Origin: Neonectria sp. B-13 | Taxonomy: Eukaryota > Ascomycota > Sordariomycetes > Hypocreales > Nectriaceae | Assembly: GCA_002682825.1 (NCBI GenBank) | Contig: NOKP01000020.1 | Span: forward strand, 62,001-126,000 | Direction of reading: 5' to 3' | DNA: 64,000 nucleotides | In this document: positions 21,622-33,013 of the stretch, in pieces | Position numbering within the stretch: position 1 is the stretch's first letter | Layout of the letters: each line of letters starts with the position of its first letter | Program-made: the position numbers and the translations under genes | Notes under the pieces: generated by a model | Seen by the model: the letters and a program-made list of their open reading frames with translations, nothing else | Told to the model about the DNA's origin: nothing | The model's database searches: none

Positions 21622-22722
21622 ATGGACGATCTGCCAACTGTGATCCCTCGGGGGTCTTGGGTCCTTATCGTCGCAGCTGGCGGCTACACGGGCTGTCATA
21701 TTGTCATTGAGTTTCTTAACAGAGGCTTCAACGTCCGCGGGTCAGTCCGAAAGATAGAAGATGCTAAATGGCTTCTAGAGGACCCATCTATCAAGCCTTT
21801 TACCGATCAAGGCAGTTTCGAGCTTGTGGAGGCGGACCCTTTGAAACCTAATGCCTTTAACAATGCAGTCCGGGGAGTCTCAGCTGTTATCCACGTTGGA
21901 GTCGTTAGCGACTTCTTCCAAGACCCGAACGTCTCTATCCCGACCGCAGTTGAGTCAGCCTTAAACGTCTGTCGAGCTGCTGCTAAGGAGCCATCGATCA
22001 AGCGGTTCGTGTTTACTACGACCTTCTGGACAGCTACCCTACCCACACCTGGCGACACATCGACAATTGCCAAGGACAGCTGGAACGAGGAGACAGTCAG
22101 AGCAGCCTGGGCCCCGCCGCCGTACGAGCTGAGTCGCTTGCTGCAAGTCTACTTTGCCGGAAAAACCGAAGCAGAGAAGGCCGTGTGGAAGTTTGCAGCG
22201 GAGAACGATGTGCCATGGGAACTGAACGTGGTCAGTCCGTGCTGGATCATGGGTGATCTACGACACGTGAACAACGTGCGTACCGCGACGCTGCAGTTCA
22301 TGCAGCAATTGTTTTCGGGAAAGACGGATGGCTTCGTGAACAACGGTATGCCAGCGGGTAAGTCAGCTTGAAATTCTAACAGTAGTGACTAGACTGACCT
22401 TGTAGTGTACTATTCGCACGTCATTGACAATGCTGTTGTCCATTTTGCTGCAGCAGTCGACCCGGACGTTAGAGACTCGCGAATCCAGCTACGGGCTAGA
22501 TCGTTCACGTGTAATGATATCCTGGCTATCCTACGCGATGCGTACCCGGATGAGGACTTTGCGGAGGACTTTATCCCTGGGGACCCCAAGTTAGAGTATC
22601 ACATCGAAAACGACATTGCGCTGTCTCTAGTGCAGAAATGGGCTGGGAGGGGTTGGCTTAATTTGAAGCAGGGGATTGTTGAGTCTTTTGACTTCATGAA
22701 CAAGGCTGGGTTGGTGGATTGA
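21622..22722 (+). CDS. Gre2-like NAD(P)-dependent reductase (extended SDR)
   Basis: Two exons, 21622-22357 and 22406-22722, give 350 residues, the usual size for the aldehyde/ketoreductase (Gre2, dihydroflavonol-reductase-like) branch of extended SDRs. It has an IPRGSWVLIVAAGGYTG N-terminus, NVRGSVR cofactor region, EADPLKPNAF, AVIHVGV, an active-site YFAGKTEAEKAVW (Tyr and Lys present) and an NVVSPCWIMG segment. Two positions differ from the family norm. The glycine motif, usually TGANGYIG, is VAAGGYTG, and the strand that normally carries the catalytic Ser reads FVFTTTFWTA. It may have altered cofactor binding or be losing function. There are no internal stops. Neighbouring DNA on both sides lacks supportable genes, so context gives no substrate clue. 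Confidence 0.8.
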
Positions 22723-23960
22723 TTCTGCAGGGCAGCGTTTTCTTAGTAAATGTCTTAATATCTTTTATGATAGCTCGCCAAGAAGAGAATAGTGTGCCGC
22801 TCGCCATGGAGAGAAAGCTTGTCACCACATGGCTCAAGGACAACCCGGACTGGGAGGCCGGTCTACGGGACGCTGATTAGGACCATGGGTCGCATGACGA
22901 GATGATACCGTCGTCGCCGGCACAACGTGATAATTCTAGGCGCTGGAGCAAAAGGGGTGCGGACAGCTGGGAAGGAGGATAGCTTTGCCAACGATTCCGA
23001 GGGCAACCTTGAAGAAATAAGAAAGTTGATCCAGCGTAGTCCGGGAGCAGATCACTTCAACCTCTTTGAGAAGGATGGGAACAAATGGTAGCTTATAAAT
23101 TTAACGTCTCTAATAGCTCCCTCTGTAGCTGAGTTCTCACCGTACTGCATCTTTCGACAAACAACTTCCCCTTGTTCGCGTTCATACTCGGGCTCCTACG
23201 CCACGCACATAAAGCGATGTGTGTGATCTAGGTCTTAAGGGCTAGTGACTGCATTGGAGTCTTCGCCTACTCGGATTTGTTGGCTGTGGCCAATGTCTGC
23301 GACGACGACCTGTGAAGGATAAGCAACTACTCCTACACATAAATCAAGGTCCTCATTGTTAAAGCCTTGCCTGCAATGGTGTGCAACGGAGCATATTAGC
23401 TGGCGTTTCCCCAACTTCCATTGGTGGAGAATACCGTGGCCGTGCAGCTTAAGGACGACGAATTTGTGCTCCTGGAATCAGTCTGGAATTGCGATTTAAC
23501 CCAAATCCGCCATTCACAATTGACCATAAGGGTTAGCATTGAGAAAGAGAGTTTGTGGTGTTTTGTATGAACATCTAGATATAACTGTGGTAGTAAACAT
23601 GTGCTTCCCTGTTATTTTCTGCTCCCTGACCCCTTATGGCTGCCCGAACTTAGTGAGTTTCCCCAATGTGAACAATGGGTGCCTACTTAGCATCTCGGCT
23701 GTGACTTGAACTATGTGGAAATGCAGGTCAAGTAGCCAAGGTTATAGGTGCATTCCAGGTAGCATGTTGGCTTTTCTGCGATACTAGGAGGATGTTAAGT
23801 ATTCTGAGAACTGACTGCCTTTTAAAACTTTCGAATTACTGAAAGGACCGCTATAGTACCGGCAACTAGTACCTTGCTTATGCTTACAGTTATTGGGGCA
23901 CTTTCACATAAAGTCTAGGAGGGAGAAAACATATCAGTTAATATTATCCTGTCCTTAAGG
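22723..23960. other. No supportable gene; short ORF remnants
   Basis: Short coding-like stretches occur, for example MERKLVTTWLKDNPDWEAGL near 22806 and VIILGAGAKG near 22930 (a possible Rossmann-type GxGxxG start). Each is broken by stops and none connects to a recognisable protein. Probably decayed gene material. Confidence 0.4.
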
Positions 23961-23974
23961 GTTAGCGACGTATA

Positions 23975-24118
23975 CTAACAAGGATCTGTGACAATTTCGA
24001 TTGCATTCTCGGCGCGGATTTGATTCCCTCCCGCATTGCCGATGTCGTGATGAGTGGGGGTAGCAATGCAACCAGCCGCGAAGAAGAGTGCTACGGCAGC
24101 TATGGTAGTTGTTTTAAT
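23975..24118 (-). pseudogene. Small secreted-protein-like ORF lacking ATG
   Basis: The minus-strand frame encodes about 47 residues. It begins IKTTTIAAVALFFAAGCIA, which looks like a signal peptide, followed by a short mature part TPTHHDIGNAGGNQIRAE ending in DPC. The codon where Met would be expected is ATT, and no in-frame ATG lies between it and the upstream stop. A TATA-like box lies about 120 bp upstream on the same strand. It could be a small secreted protein that lost its start codon by one G-to-T change, a gene with an unseen 5' exon, or chance. I do not recognise a family. Confidence 0.35.
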
Positions 24119-24237
24119 GAACAATATGATGAGAGTAGTATGAGGGATGGCGATGTTTGTTTAACACTGTGTTTGACACTTGGATGAAGGTGCTTGAGCC
24201 TGTGAGACCAAAGAATTAGGTCATGGGGACCTTGGTG

Positions 24238-24245
24238 TATTTATA
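24238..24245 (-). promoter_or_regulatory. TATA-like box
   Basis: TATAAATA on the minus strand, about 120 bp upstream of the signal-peptide-like ORF that ends at 23975. The call is by sequence only. Confidence 0.35.
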
Positions 24246-24299
24246 CTCCTCCTCGGGTATGAAAGACCATGTTCTATGAACGAGCTTGACGGTGACTGT

Positions 24300-25220
24300 T
24301 GGGGCGACGAGATGCGTAAGCTTCTATAACAGGATCACTGCAGTAGTAAGGAGCAAGCTTGGATGCAATGCAGACGACACAGTTGAAGGAGGAAGATGGC
24401 GTGGTATTCCGAAACAACTAGATAAATATTTCTTACAGCTAACTGCATATGGAGGATCTCGTGGCTTAATTAATTATGAGGCTTTACGGCTCATCAGTTG
24501 ACAACATCTGAGACACTGCAGCATACCGATCAACTACACCCGCACGTAAAGCAGTTAGCCAGGCTAAATAATCAAAACAAAGACATGCAATGTTACACCG
24601 AGACTGGAGGTTGGGACCCTACTACTTGGCTGCAACGACGATGCTATCGGCCAAAACCGGACTCTATTCTCTCTCACTTAAGTACGATAGTAATGAATTA
24701 AGACTCAAGGGCTTAACCATACCACCTAGCTTTTATATGCCATTAAGCAGCTTCTCAAAGTCAGTGTAGCACTGAGGGGACATGTGAGGAAAGTCCTCGT
24801 GAAGGAATTAAAGCACAGATGTAGTGCTATTTATGACACTAACTCCATCTTGAATCCCGAGTATGAGTAACCTATGACGCCACCGACTTTACCAAGGCAA
24901 TCTCCTATTACTCTTTCCATATTTCCAAACGGCATTTCTAATACTCAAATCTCTAAGGCGCACATCAAACCATAGTGTGAGTCTGTTCCAATCAACAATT
25001 CTAAAGGGCTATAATATGCACGTCAAGAATTTCAATAAACTTCACGAGGCGATCAAGGAGAAGTCTAGAGAGAAATATAGCAGGGGTTATTTTGAAACGA
25101 GGCGCCTACACATGCTTCCGCCTCTGATAATGGTGTTCTATTCTTAGCCACTGATCGATCTTGCGAAGGAAACACCACCTGCACATCCTCAATGGGACAG
25201 AAGGAACTATGAACATCTTC
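24300..25220. other. Intergenic, no gene seen
   Basis: Only short unrelated ORFs; no domain, splice pattern or repeat was recognised. Confidence 0.5.
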
Positions 25221-25231
25221 ACGATACCCTC

Positions 25232-26570
25232 ATGAACCATGTTTTGTCCTTTGTTGGAGTTGAGGAGGATTACAATTTCATACTTGGGATTGTTCATAGC
25301 GGTCTCGGGCTAGGCTACAATGTGGCGATGGGAGAGGCAACAAATCCTCTAAACGGAGAGGAACTGAAACACAAAGGTGTTATCTTCGAGAACTGCGTTG
25401 ACCGAGTCATGATCGACGTCAGTTTGGAACTGAGAAAAATACCCACGGCTACTGTTCTCATCTTGTACACGATTGCCCGACGTGATTACGCCGCAAGGTA
25501 ACTTCAAAGCGAATTTGACGACGTTGAGATTGGTCGCCTTGAAAGATGGCGAGGAGGGACTTTCAACCAAGCTACGAGCTATGCATGGAGGGCTGTACCC
25601 GCAGTCTCAGCTCGTCGTTGCCGATGACCCGATAGTGGAAATCGCTGCACGCACGTGGATCGATGAGAAATCGGGTCTGGATCGAAGCAAGCTACTACAA
25701 ACCCCCTATAACGAGTGGCTAGCAAAAGCCGGATCAAACGTTGTCGCCGCTATCGAGCAGCTTAATGACGATTCTCTGCCAAATAAATTCGGGGACTCTG
25801 TACCGGTAGACAGCGACGAGAAGCCTGATATTCCAATAGATTTGGATACGAAAATCAGATCGTGGTTAATGTACCCCTTGTCTCTCGATGGCGCAAACAG
25901 AGTGAGGGTAATGAGAGCGAGGAGGAAGTTGCATGTGCTCAAGATATCAGCGTGCTAGGCGAGACATCTTGGAAAGACTACGAGAGACAATCTGACAGCG
26001 GCGCCAACGAAGAGCGCGTAGCTCTCAATGTAGCAGGCAAAAGGTTTATATTTGTCAGCGAAGCCGAAGCAAAACGTCTATTCCCCATTGCAGCAGCCTA
26101 TAAAGCAGCCGAAAAAGGCAACGAGGAGGTCCTTGGGGTACCTTCTTTCCATGGGTGCCAACGTCAACGCTTCAATGGAATTTTATGGTACCGCGCTTGC
26201 GGCGGCATGTGCAAAAGGCCACGGTGCCATTGTCAAGTTGCTGCTGGACGGAGGGGCCGACGTTAACGGAGCAGGAAAATTTGGCTCCCCGTTAGAAATA
26301 GCGTCTGCAGACGGTTATAGCAACATTGTTGAGAGGTTATTCATGGTGTTCACAAGGAATAATGCGTATTCTGGCACTCTAGAGAAGGTATTCACTAGTA
26401 ATGAACTTCATCAGGCGTGTTAGAACGGACACGATACTGTTGTTCAGTTACTACTGGACAAAGGGGCCGACGTTAACGGAGCAGGAAGATTTGGCTCCCC
26501 ATTGGAACTAGCGTCTGCAAATGGCCATAGCAACATCGTCGAGATGTTATTCATGTTAATACAGTAGAGC
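25232..26570 (+). pseudogene. Broken ankyrin-repeat gene
   Basis: Three overlapping frames appear to be pieces of one gene. The first two (25232-25501 and 25473-25958) are unrecognised. The third part contains KRFIFVSEAEAKRLFPIAAA followed by ankyrin repeats in another frame: LGYLLSMGANVNAS, GTALAAACAKGHGAIVKLLL, DGGADVNGAGKFGSPLEIAS. A stop at about 26421 interrupts a further repeat (VVQLLLDKGADVNGAG, LELASANGHSNIVEML), and the frame closes near 26565. The shift at about 26130 and the internal stop mark it as a pseudogene. Ankyrin arrays of this type sit at the C-terminus of fungal NLR-like proteins, and a NACHT-ankyrin remnant lies 3 kb downstream. Confidence 0.7.
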
Positions 26571-26601
26571 TATTATGGCTTTTTCAAGCAGAGAGCCTTA
26601 C

Positions 26602-26841
26602 ACTACAGAGAACCGAGCAGACCTCGAATTAACCCGGCTCGCTCAGCGGCAAATGGAGGGTTTAGCAGCCTTTTCCTAGCAATAGGGCAAAGCGAACAGG
26701 GTTAGCGGTTACTCTACCTATGTTAACACTAATACTAAGGCCAACAAACAGCGTAGGACTGAGGTTTAGCGTGCGGAACTCCGCATCTTAGGCCCTGCAT
26801 TAGGCCAACCTAGGCGTTCCCCCGTCATTAGCAGAAGCTGA
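26602..26841 (+). pseudogene. Decayed coding remnant, family unknown
   Basis: One frame stays coding-like for about 75 codons (RADLELTRLAQRQMEGLAAF, then GKANRVSGYSTYVNTNTKAN and AELRILGPALGQPRRSPV). It is interrupted by three TAG codons, at least two of which sit in Gln-rich context where CAG would fit. This suggests C-to-T decay of a real gene or transposon. I do not recognise the family. Confidence 0.35.
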
Positions 26842-27531
26842 CGAAGTGGGGATGCCTAACATTTACCAATGAATACCCCAGTCAGTCTTGGCTTAGGAGG
26901 AGGGTACTAAATAGTAGCATGTTTATGGCATGACTCAACTCTTCCACAATATGCATGGGTTAATAACATACCACTTTCAATCCTCATCACTATGTTTAGT
27001 GCGCTTTTAACCTTTAGTACATATATCAGTGTTGATTTATGTTGAAGAGAGCTTACAGTTGCCTATGCAGCATTTGTAGCCTTAGGCAACCGGGCCCCTT
27101 ACAGCTCGAGATGCCCTCATCTAGCTAGCTAGTTAACAATATAATCAATACACATCGTTAACTTTATAACAATTTATAAGCCATTCTGTTTCACCCTCTC
27201 TATGCTGCAGCGCCATATGTAGCAATTCTAAACCAATCCACTACTTTACTCTAGGCAGGCGAAAAGTTTAAAATCCATTGAGTTTAAATGTTTATGCATG
27301 CCGGAGCTAAGGGGGATAAGCCTAAAATCCGTGGCACAGGCTCAGCCGAAAGTGCGCAAATCCGTAAACGTCGAATAGATGAACGTGAGATAATGATGAG
27401 GCTGTTCCACATGGAATATAAGTAGATGGCAAGCCCAACATCTTACACAACTATCATTAGCTTTCCCCATTACACAACCACCATCAACTACAGTCCTCAT
27501 TTCCCAAGCTACTCCAGTAGCCCACTTCATC
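26842..27531. promoter_or_regulatory. Intergenic / upstream of NTF2-like gene
   Basis: No gene seen. A TATA-like TATAAGTA at about 27417 lies some 115 bp before the ATG at 27532 and is a plausible core promoter element. Confidence 0.4.
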
Positions 27532-28020
27532 ATGGCCTCCACTCAATCCACAACAGACATCAGAGAGCGCATTGAAGCTACAACCAAAGACTTTATGGCT
27601 GCCTACGAAGAGGGAGGGGCTCAGAACGACGCCGCCATCATCAATTACAATGTTACACCGGACTGCATCCGCTATATAACTCCCGCATCCGTGACCGAGG
27701 CCCTTAACTTGCGGGCTGGCTTTTCCTTCGACACCGCGACATACCAAGACACCTTCGCAAAAGATATCGCCGCCTTAAAGTTCCGCAACAGCGTCATTTC
27801 GAACTTGATCATCGATGCCGAGGCCCGCCGGGCTTCGTTCACGTCTGTCTCGGACATTCGAGTCGTACGTGACGGAGAGACGTACTTGGTCGAGTTCGCT
27901 TGGTTCTTGTACTTCAATGAGGATGGGTCCAAAGTTAACAAGGTGATTGAGTTCTGTGATAAGGATGCGGTCTTGAAGATGGCGAATGAAGCTGGCAATG
28001 GAACCTTCCCGGATGCATAG
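27532..28020 (+). CDS. NTF2-like (SnoaL-type) small protein
   Basis: Single-exon gene of 162 residues. The N-terminal helix (IRERIEATTKDFMAAYEEGG) followed by a DAAIINYNVTPDCIRYITPASV turn and several strands (ISNLIIDAEARRASFTSVS, TYLVEFAWFLYFNEDGSKVNKVIEF) is the alpha+beta barrel pattern of SnoaL/NTF2-like proteins. Members include polyketide and meroterpenoid cyclases/isomerases as well as many proteins of unknown role. The catalytic residues differ between members, so I make no reaction claim. There is no signal peptide. The gene is intact although its neighbours on both sides are pseudogenes. A second NTF2-like gene is at 56949. Confidence 0.7.
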   Translation: MASTQSTTDIRERIEATTKDFMAAYEEGGAQNDAAIINYNVTPDCIRYITPASVTEALNLRAGFSFDTATYQDTFAKDIAALKFRNSVISNLIIDAEARRASFTSVSDIRVVRDGETYLVEFAWFLYFNEDGSKVNKVIEFCDKDAVLKMANEAGNGTFPDA

Positions 28021-28202
28021 CTATAACACAGCTTGGATGGGTCATTCTGATTAATATAGATCCTCCATGTGTTAGAGCAGGCAATATCAAATATCTTAGC
28101 CTCTCGGAGGTATTGTCATCAACCCTCCGCCGAGCCTGTGCAATTCCCCCCATCTCTGATGTTTAGGTTAAGTATAATCCTAGGACATTGTATATTGAGA
28201 GC

Positions 28203-29285
28203 CTATCTAGAACTAATCTTTGGAGGCGGGATCGTCACGGTAAAGGCGAACTCCGCCGACCAGCTGGATTCGCTTTCCTTCTGCTTCGTATAAAGGTTGC
28301 TGGATCTGTACAGGTCCACGACAGTAAGGTTGCCATCATCAGGGGGGAAGCAAATTGTATGGGTTGTGAAGACGGTTGCAAAGCCGGTGTAATCCTGGAC
28401 GCGGACCCTTTCTTCAGCCGACAATGGAAAATATGCCAGCGACGCGTTTCCAGTGACGAATAGTCCATGCTGGTTACGTCTCGGCATGATCTCATTCCTA
28501 CCTTCCATCCTTTCTGCGAAGATAGGGTAGTCGACTGGCCGACTAGTCTTGGCGATGTCATTATCAAAGTCAAAGTTTCCGGTCGACATGTTTACGATCA
28601 GTTGCCTCGGCTCCGCCAGCAAGTGCGTGAGTTTGAAATCCGAGAGCAGCATCGTAGATGCGAACTGAGACAAGGCAGATACTGCCAAGAGCGCGCAAAT
28701 GATGAAGAACCCTGGGAGGAAGCGCCGGTGGACGGCTGCTCTCAGGAAGGGCAACACCATTGATGACGGTCCCGAACCGGCTTCTTGGAGGATTCTGAAG
28801 AGGTGCGGTCTTTTGGATCGGTAATTGCCCCACGCTTCAGTCCGAGGGACGCCATCATCATGCAACACGTAGGTATGTGGGCGGTGATTGCGAACCGAAG
28901 GATGGCTGTCATTATCGTGATGAAATGCGGCAGGCGGTCTCGCAAAACCATATCTGTAAGGGGGTTGATGCCCAGGTTGGACTCTGCATTGACTCCCCAA
29001 TACCACATCAATGCCAGGAGGACAGTAGGCGCAAGAAGGCCTATGATGCCGACGGCAAAGGTTAATATCTCAACAAAGCCGAACCGGGCTCGAATCTGCT
29101 TCCATGTGGACTCCTTCGGGCGGCGTGGGCGATTATGAGCTGTCGAAGAAGAGGAAATCTGGTTAGATCCATCATATTAAAAGTACAAAGTGAAACAGGA
29201 AAGGAGAAAATCTTTGATCACTTACCGGGGGAGCGGTGAGGGTGTTGTCTCATCCATCTCACTTCGGAGGCATCGCTGCACATGC
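28203..29285 (-). pseudogene. Fungal multi-pass membrane protein, truncated/frameshifted
   Basis: Minus-strand pieces match a common but uncharacterised ascomycete membrane-protein type. An N-terminal LTFAVGIIGLLAPTVLLALM transmembrane segment is followed by an extracytoplasmic loop, a second hydrophobic segment (ILRFAITAHIPTCCMMMASL) and, in another frame, FLPGFFIICALLAVSALSQF with TMLLSDF. The shift between frames at about 28800 has no good splice signals. The protein stops near 28203, well short of the usual 500-700 residues. A possible short first exon with a GTAAGT donor lies at about 29225, but its phase does not fit cleanly. It is called a pseudogene on these grounds. Confidence 0.55.
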
Positions 29286-29404
29286 CTCTTTCACTCTTGT
29301 CGCAGAGGCGTTTGGAGGTCATGAGAGTTGTCACTGCCAACCCGACGACAAGATTTTGAGTTCCACATTCAGCCAGATAATCCAGCAATGCAAATAAATC
29401 TATC

Positions 29405-32390
29405 TTGTCATCGATGCCCTGGACGAGTCTTCAGACCTCGAAGGCTTGTGTGCATGGCTAGTTAACACCAACCTGTAGCTTTTCGACCATGTCCATTGCC
29501 TCGTCACCAGCCGGACAACACCCCAGATCGAGGCGACACTCAAAAATCTACGAGCTACTCAAGTTAGCATAGAGAACAACCAGGGGGATTCCGTTATAGC
29601 AAATTTCCTTGAGCATCACCTGAAATATGATGGGAAGCTCAATCGTTCCCCTCCCGAATTCATTGGTGAGATCCAAACGACTCTTGTCCAAGGAGCCAAG
29701 GGAATTTGCGTGGTTTGTCCATCAGCCATTTTTATTCAACACGTTCTAATGCCTGCGTTTGGTTCCAATGGGCAACCTGTATACTCAAGAGTCTACGCGT
29801 CTGTCGTTCACAGCACGCTGCGAGGAAGATTCTCAAGACATTACCCCCAACCCTAGACGATCTCTATGAGCGAATGTTGACAGCAATTCCTGACGAGGAG
29901 GACAAATGGGCAGTTTCTGTGATATTGAGATGGCTTAGTCTTGCGCGCCGGCCATTGAGAATAGAGGAAATCATTGACATCGTCGCCACCGATTTTCGCC
30001 AGGTCAACGACTATGTTGCGCAATCAGTTGATTCGTTTAAGGGCTGGCTGGCAGATCCACCTGTCGTGGGAGGAGCAATGTTCAGCAATGAATGACGCTT
30101 TATGGATGCAAATGCTATCCTGGAGATCTGCCCAGGCCTTTTTGAATCGGTGCCGGGGACATTTCCCCCGAACTGCCCGGAGTGCGGTGGCGATGCTCAT
30201 ATATTGGAGTCTCTCATTACTCCATGGCTGAGTATCTGAAATCTAGTCGAGTCTTACATGGGCCTGAAGCGAGGTTCGGCCACAATCCGTCCATGGCGCA
30301 CGCACGATTGCAGTAGGCTGTCTTGCCTACCTGATTGACGTTGGAAGCGAAGGCCGAAGCTAGATGGACGCAGATCGTCAACCATTCTTAGACTACCCCC
30401 TTCTTAATTACGCTTCCGCCCATTGGCTCCATCATTATCGAGAGAGATCTGCCAGCCCAGGAGAGCATGACCAGGTTCTCAATCTAGTGTGCCGTGGCCT
30501 TTCCAAAATTCTATTCACTTCTGGTGATGCGATTACCGCTGCCATGTCTAAGAGCAGCTTCGACACCCAGCCTGATTACTATAAAGACGGTTACCCATAC
30601 CTGACACGGAGATGCACCAACGGAACCGTGGGAAGTCCTTTGTATCATGCGTCACTCCTTGGACTTCGATTACTGACGCAATGGCTTCTACATGTCGGGC
30701 GCGACCCAAATGTTGAGGCGATATGCACGGTACGCCGCTTTGTGCTGCAACAAGGCGAGGGTGGGATGCTATTATAGGGGACCTGATTGAGAATGGGGCA
30801 GACGTAAATCTCGAGGACCATATGCAGGCTCCTTTGCACACTGCAGTAAGGCAAGGGTATGTCGATACTGTCGGGCACTTGCTTGAGGGGGGGGGGGCGG
30901 TGTTAATCAACATCTGCACCCTTCTTCTTGTAGCACGTTCTTGGGATTTTGGGCAGCCGAGCGTGAGCATGACCCGAGCCAATTCTGGCCTGACTTCCTT
31001 AAGAGTTTCGTTTTCAGACCATTCCCACCAGGCAAGCTAATGGCAAGCACATTTCACTGTTACATACTCATGAGCACGCCCCTTCTTTGCGCTATGAGCA
31101 GGGGAGATGTGAAAATCGCCGGCATCTTACTCAACTCTGGCGCGGATATCACCCAAGGGGGATTCTCCTTTTTCAGCTACCACCTGGTTATTGAGGGCCA
31201 GGTAGCACTTTTCTTTGTCCGAGCTGACGAAGAGCATAAACCTTTAGATTCTGCTTGTACTTCGTTTTACCAGGGTCATACTCGCGATTCGGACGGGTTT
31301 TGCGTTCCGATATATTCGATAAATCCGGCACTGATTTCAAAACTTCTCTCATACGGAGCAAAGGGGACGACTCAGACATTGATTCGATTAGGGGGCTCTA
31401 TTCACTCCTACAAGGACGAGAGTCTCCAGTCGCTGCTGGCACATTTAGGGAACATCGGCTTGCCGGACGAAGTTTTGGACACTGCGGTGAAGGGGTTCTG
31501 GAACAAAACGGAAGTGTTCAGCACAATCATCAAATCTCTTCCGGACGACTTCGCCGTTGAAGAAATGACGCTCTGTCATGCTGCTCGACATTGCTCTGCC
31601 GATGTTTGCGAGCTATTGTTTGAGCACTACCGCGTCTTACCCAATGAGAAGCTCCTAGTACATTGTGCAGCAAATATGCATTACGGTGTCGATAACCTCG
31701 GGTTTTTCTCAGAAAGTCGGCGACGTCCCTTAGCATTGGACATGTCATTATTTTAGCTGCTGCAAAGGACACCAGATTGGGAGCTACTTTGTTCAACATC
31801 CCAACGCATTATCAGCCGAGGCTCAGCATTGTAGAGGACCTCATCATTGCCGCAGCAGAAGAGAACAACGAAGTGGTTGTAGAACTACTTCTTCGATTTG
31901 GAACCTGCGCTAGAGATCAGCAAAGAACTACTCATCACAGCGTTTCGGTCGAGGCGGATTTCTCATGGCATTCCCGCGATGTTGCTCCTGATTTTTAACA
32001 TCACAAATCGCTTGCCTCCCAGTTATTGGGAGAGTTTTCTCGTACATTTGGCGGAAGCCCCCAGGCTTCCCGAGAAAAGTTTGAAAGGAAAAGAGGTTTC
32101 AACTACACTACTGATGTCGACGAAGACGTGCTTATTGCTGCCGCAGTTGGTGGTGCCGAATTACTGGATTTCGCAGTGTCCGCTTCCGGAGACGAAGTAC
32201 AAGCTACGTAAATGTGCAGAATATCCGTGTTACTAGCCTCTCCATGCGCTGATGAGGCATTCAGCGATCTTTTGGCGCTTCCCAGAGGAATGATTGTGAC
32301 GCCAAATGGCCTAACCTATGACGAAGTGCCCATTGGCATCTGTTATCGTCGAGGGGACGTCCATGAGGCGTTGGCAGCGATTAAAAGATA
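29405..32390 (+). pseudogene. NACHT-ankyrin NLR-like pseudogene
   Basis: Forward-strand fragments follow the order of a fungal NACHT-ankyrin protein. ALDESSDLEGLCAWL near 29415 is a Walker-B-like DALDE segment, then VHCLVTSRTTPQIEATL, then EFIGEIQTTLVQGAKG. In another frame, FQWATCILKSLRVCRS and KILKTLPPTLDDLYERML, RWLSLARRPLRIEEI form the typical post-NACHT winged-helix region. Ankyrin-like repeats follow from about 30640 (GTPLCAATRRGWDAI, LIENGADVNLED, PLHTAVRQGYVDTVGHLL) to 31200, with degenerate repeats to about 32390. Stops and shifts interrupt it repeatedly, including a run of G at about 30885-30898. The P-loop region was not found. These genes act in fungal self/non-self recognition; this copy is dead. 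Confidence 0.75.
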
Positions 32391-32399
32391 ACTAACAAC

Positions 32400-33013
32400 C
32401 TTCATGACACACCATCTGGTTGGACGGCTGAAAGGGGATTGTGGGAAATGATGTGGAAGGAATTGCAGCGCCATCGAAATATGGTTTCCGACTTTGTGGA
32501 GGATTATAATTATCAACTAGGTGGAAGTGAGGGAGTGAATTTTGGTATATAGCCAATCTCAATACAGTGTTTTGTAAACAAAGCTCATGCACCACGGCAG
32601 ATACATCGCGGTAGCCGAGAGCAGAGCGGAGGTGGTCTGACGACGCCTTCTCGTTGAACCCTTCACGTCGACCCCATTTCTCGAGGCGGACCTTGGCAGC
32701 CAGGACTTTTTAACTAGGCTTTAAAATTGAGATTTTCAGCTGCAATCTGGCCTCTAAGTCCACATCAGAGGATAGTAAGTCTCAAGGTGTTATCACTCAA
32801 CATCCTCACATGTACCTGTGTGTTGCCAGACTTAGCCTCTTGATACATGGTTGTTAGGATTGACAGGAGTGGTGTAAATGCACACGACTTCGGGCTTGTT
32901 CTCTCGCCTACCATCACTAATAAGGAAGCAAAATAGGACCCGAACTTGTAATGAAATACTGTTATTTAAGGTTCGAGCTATACCGTTCAACTCACGTCGA
33001 CCTCCCCTTGGGA
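32400..33013. other. Intergenic, no gene seen
   Basis: Contains the 3' flank of the acetoacetyl-CoA synthetase gene. No ORF or repeat is supportable. Confidence 0.5.
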
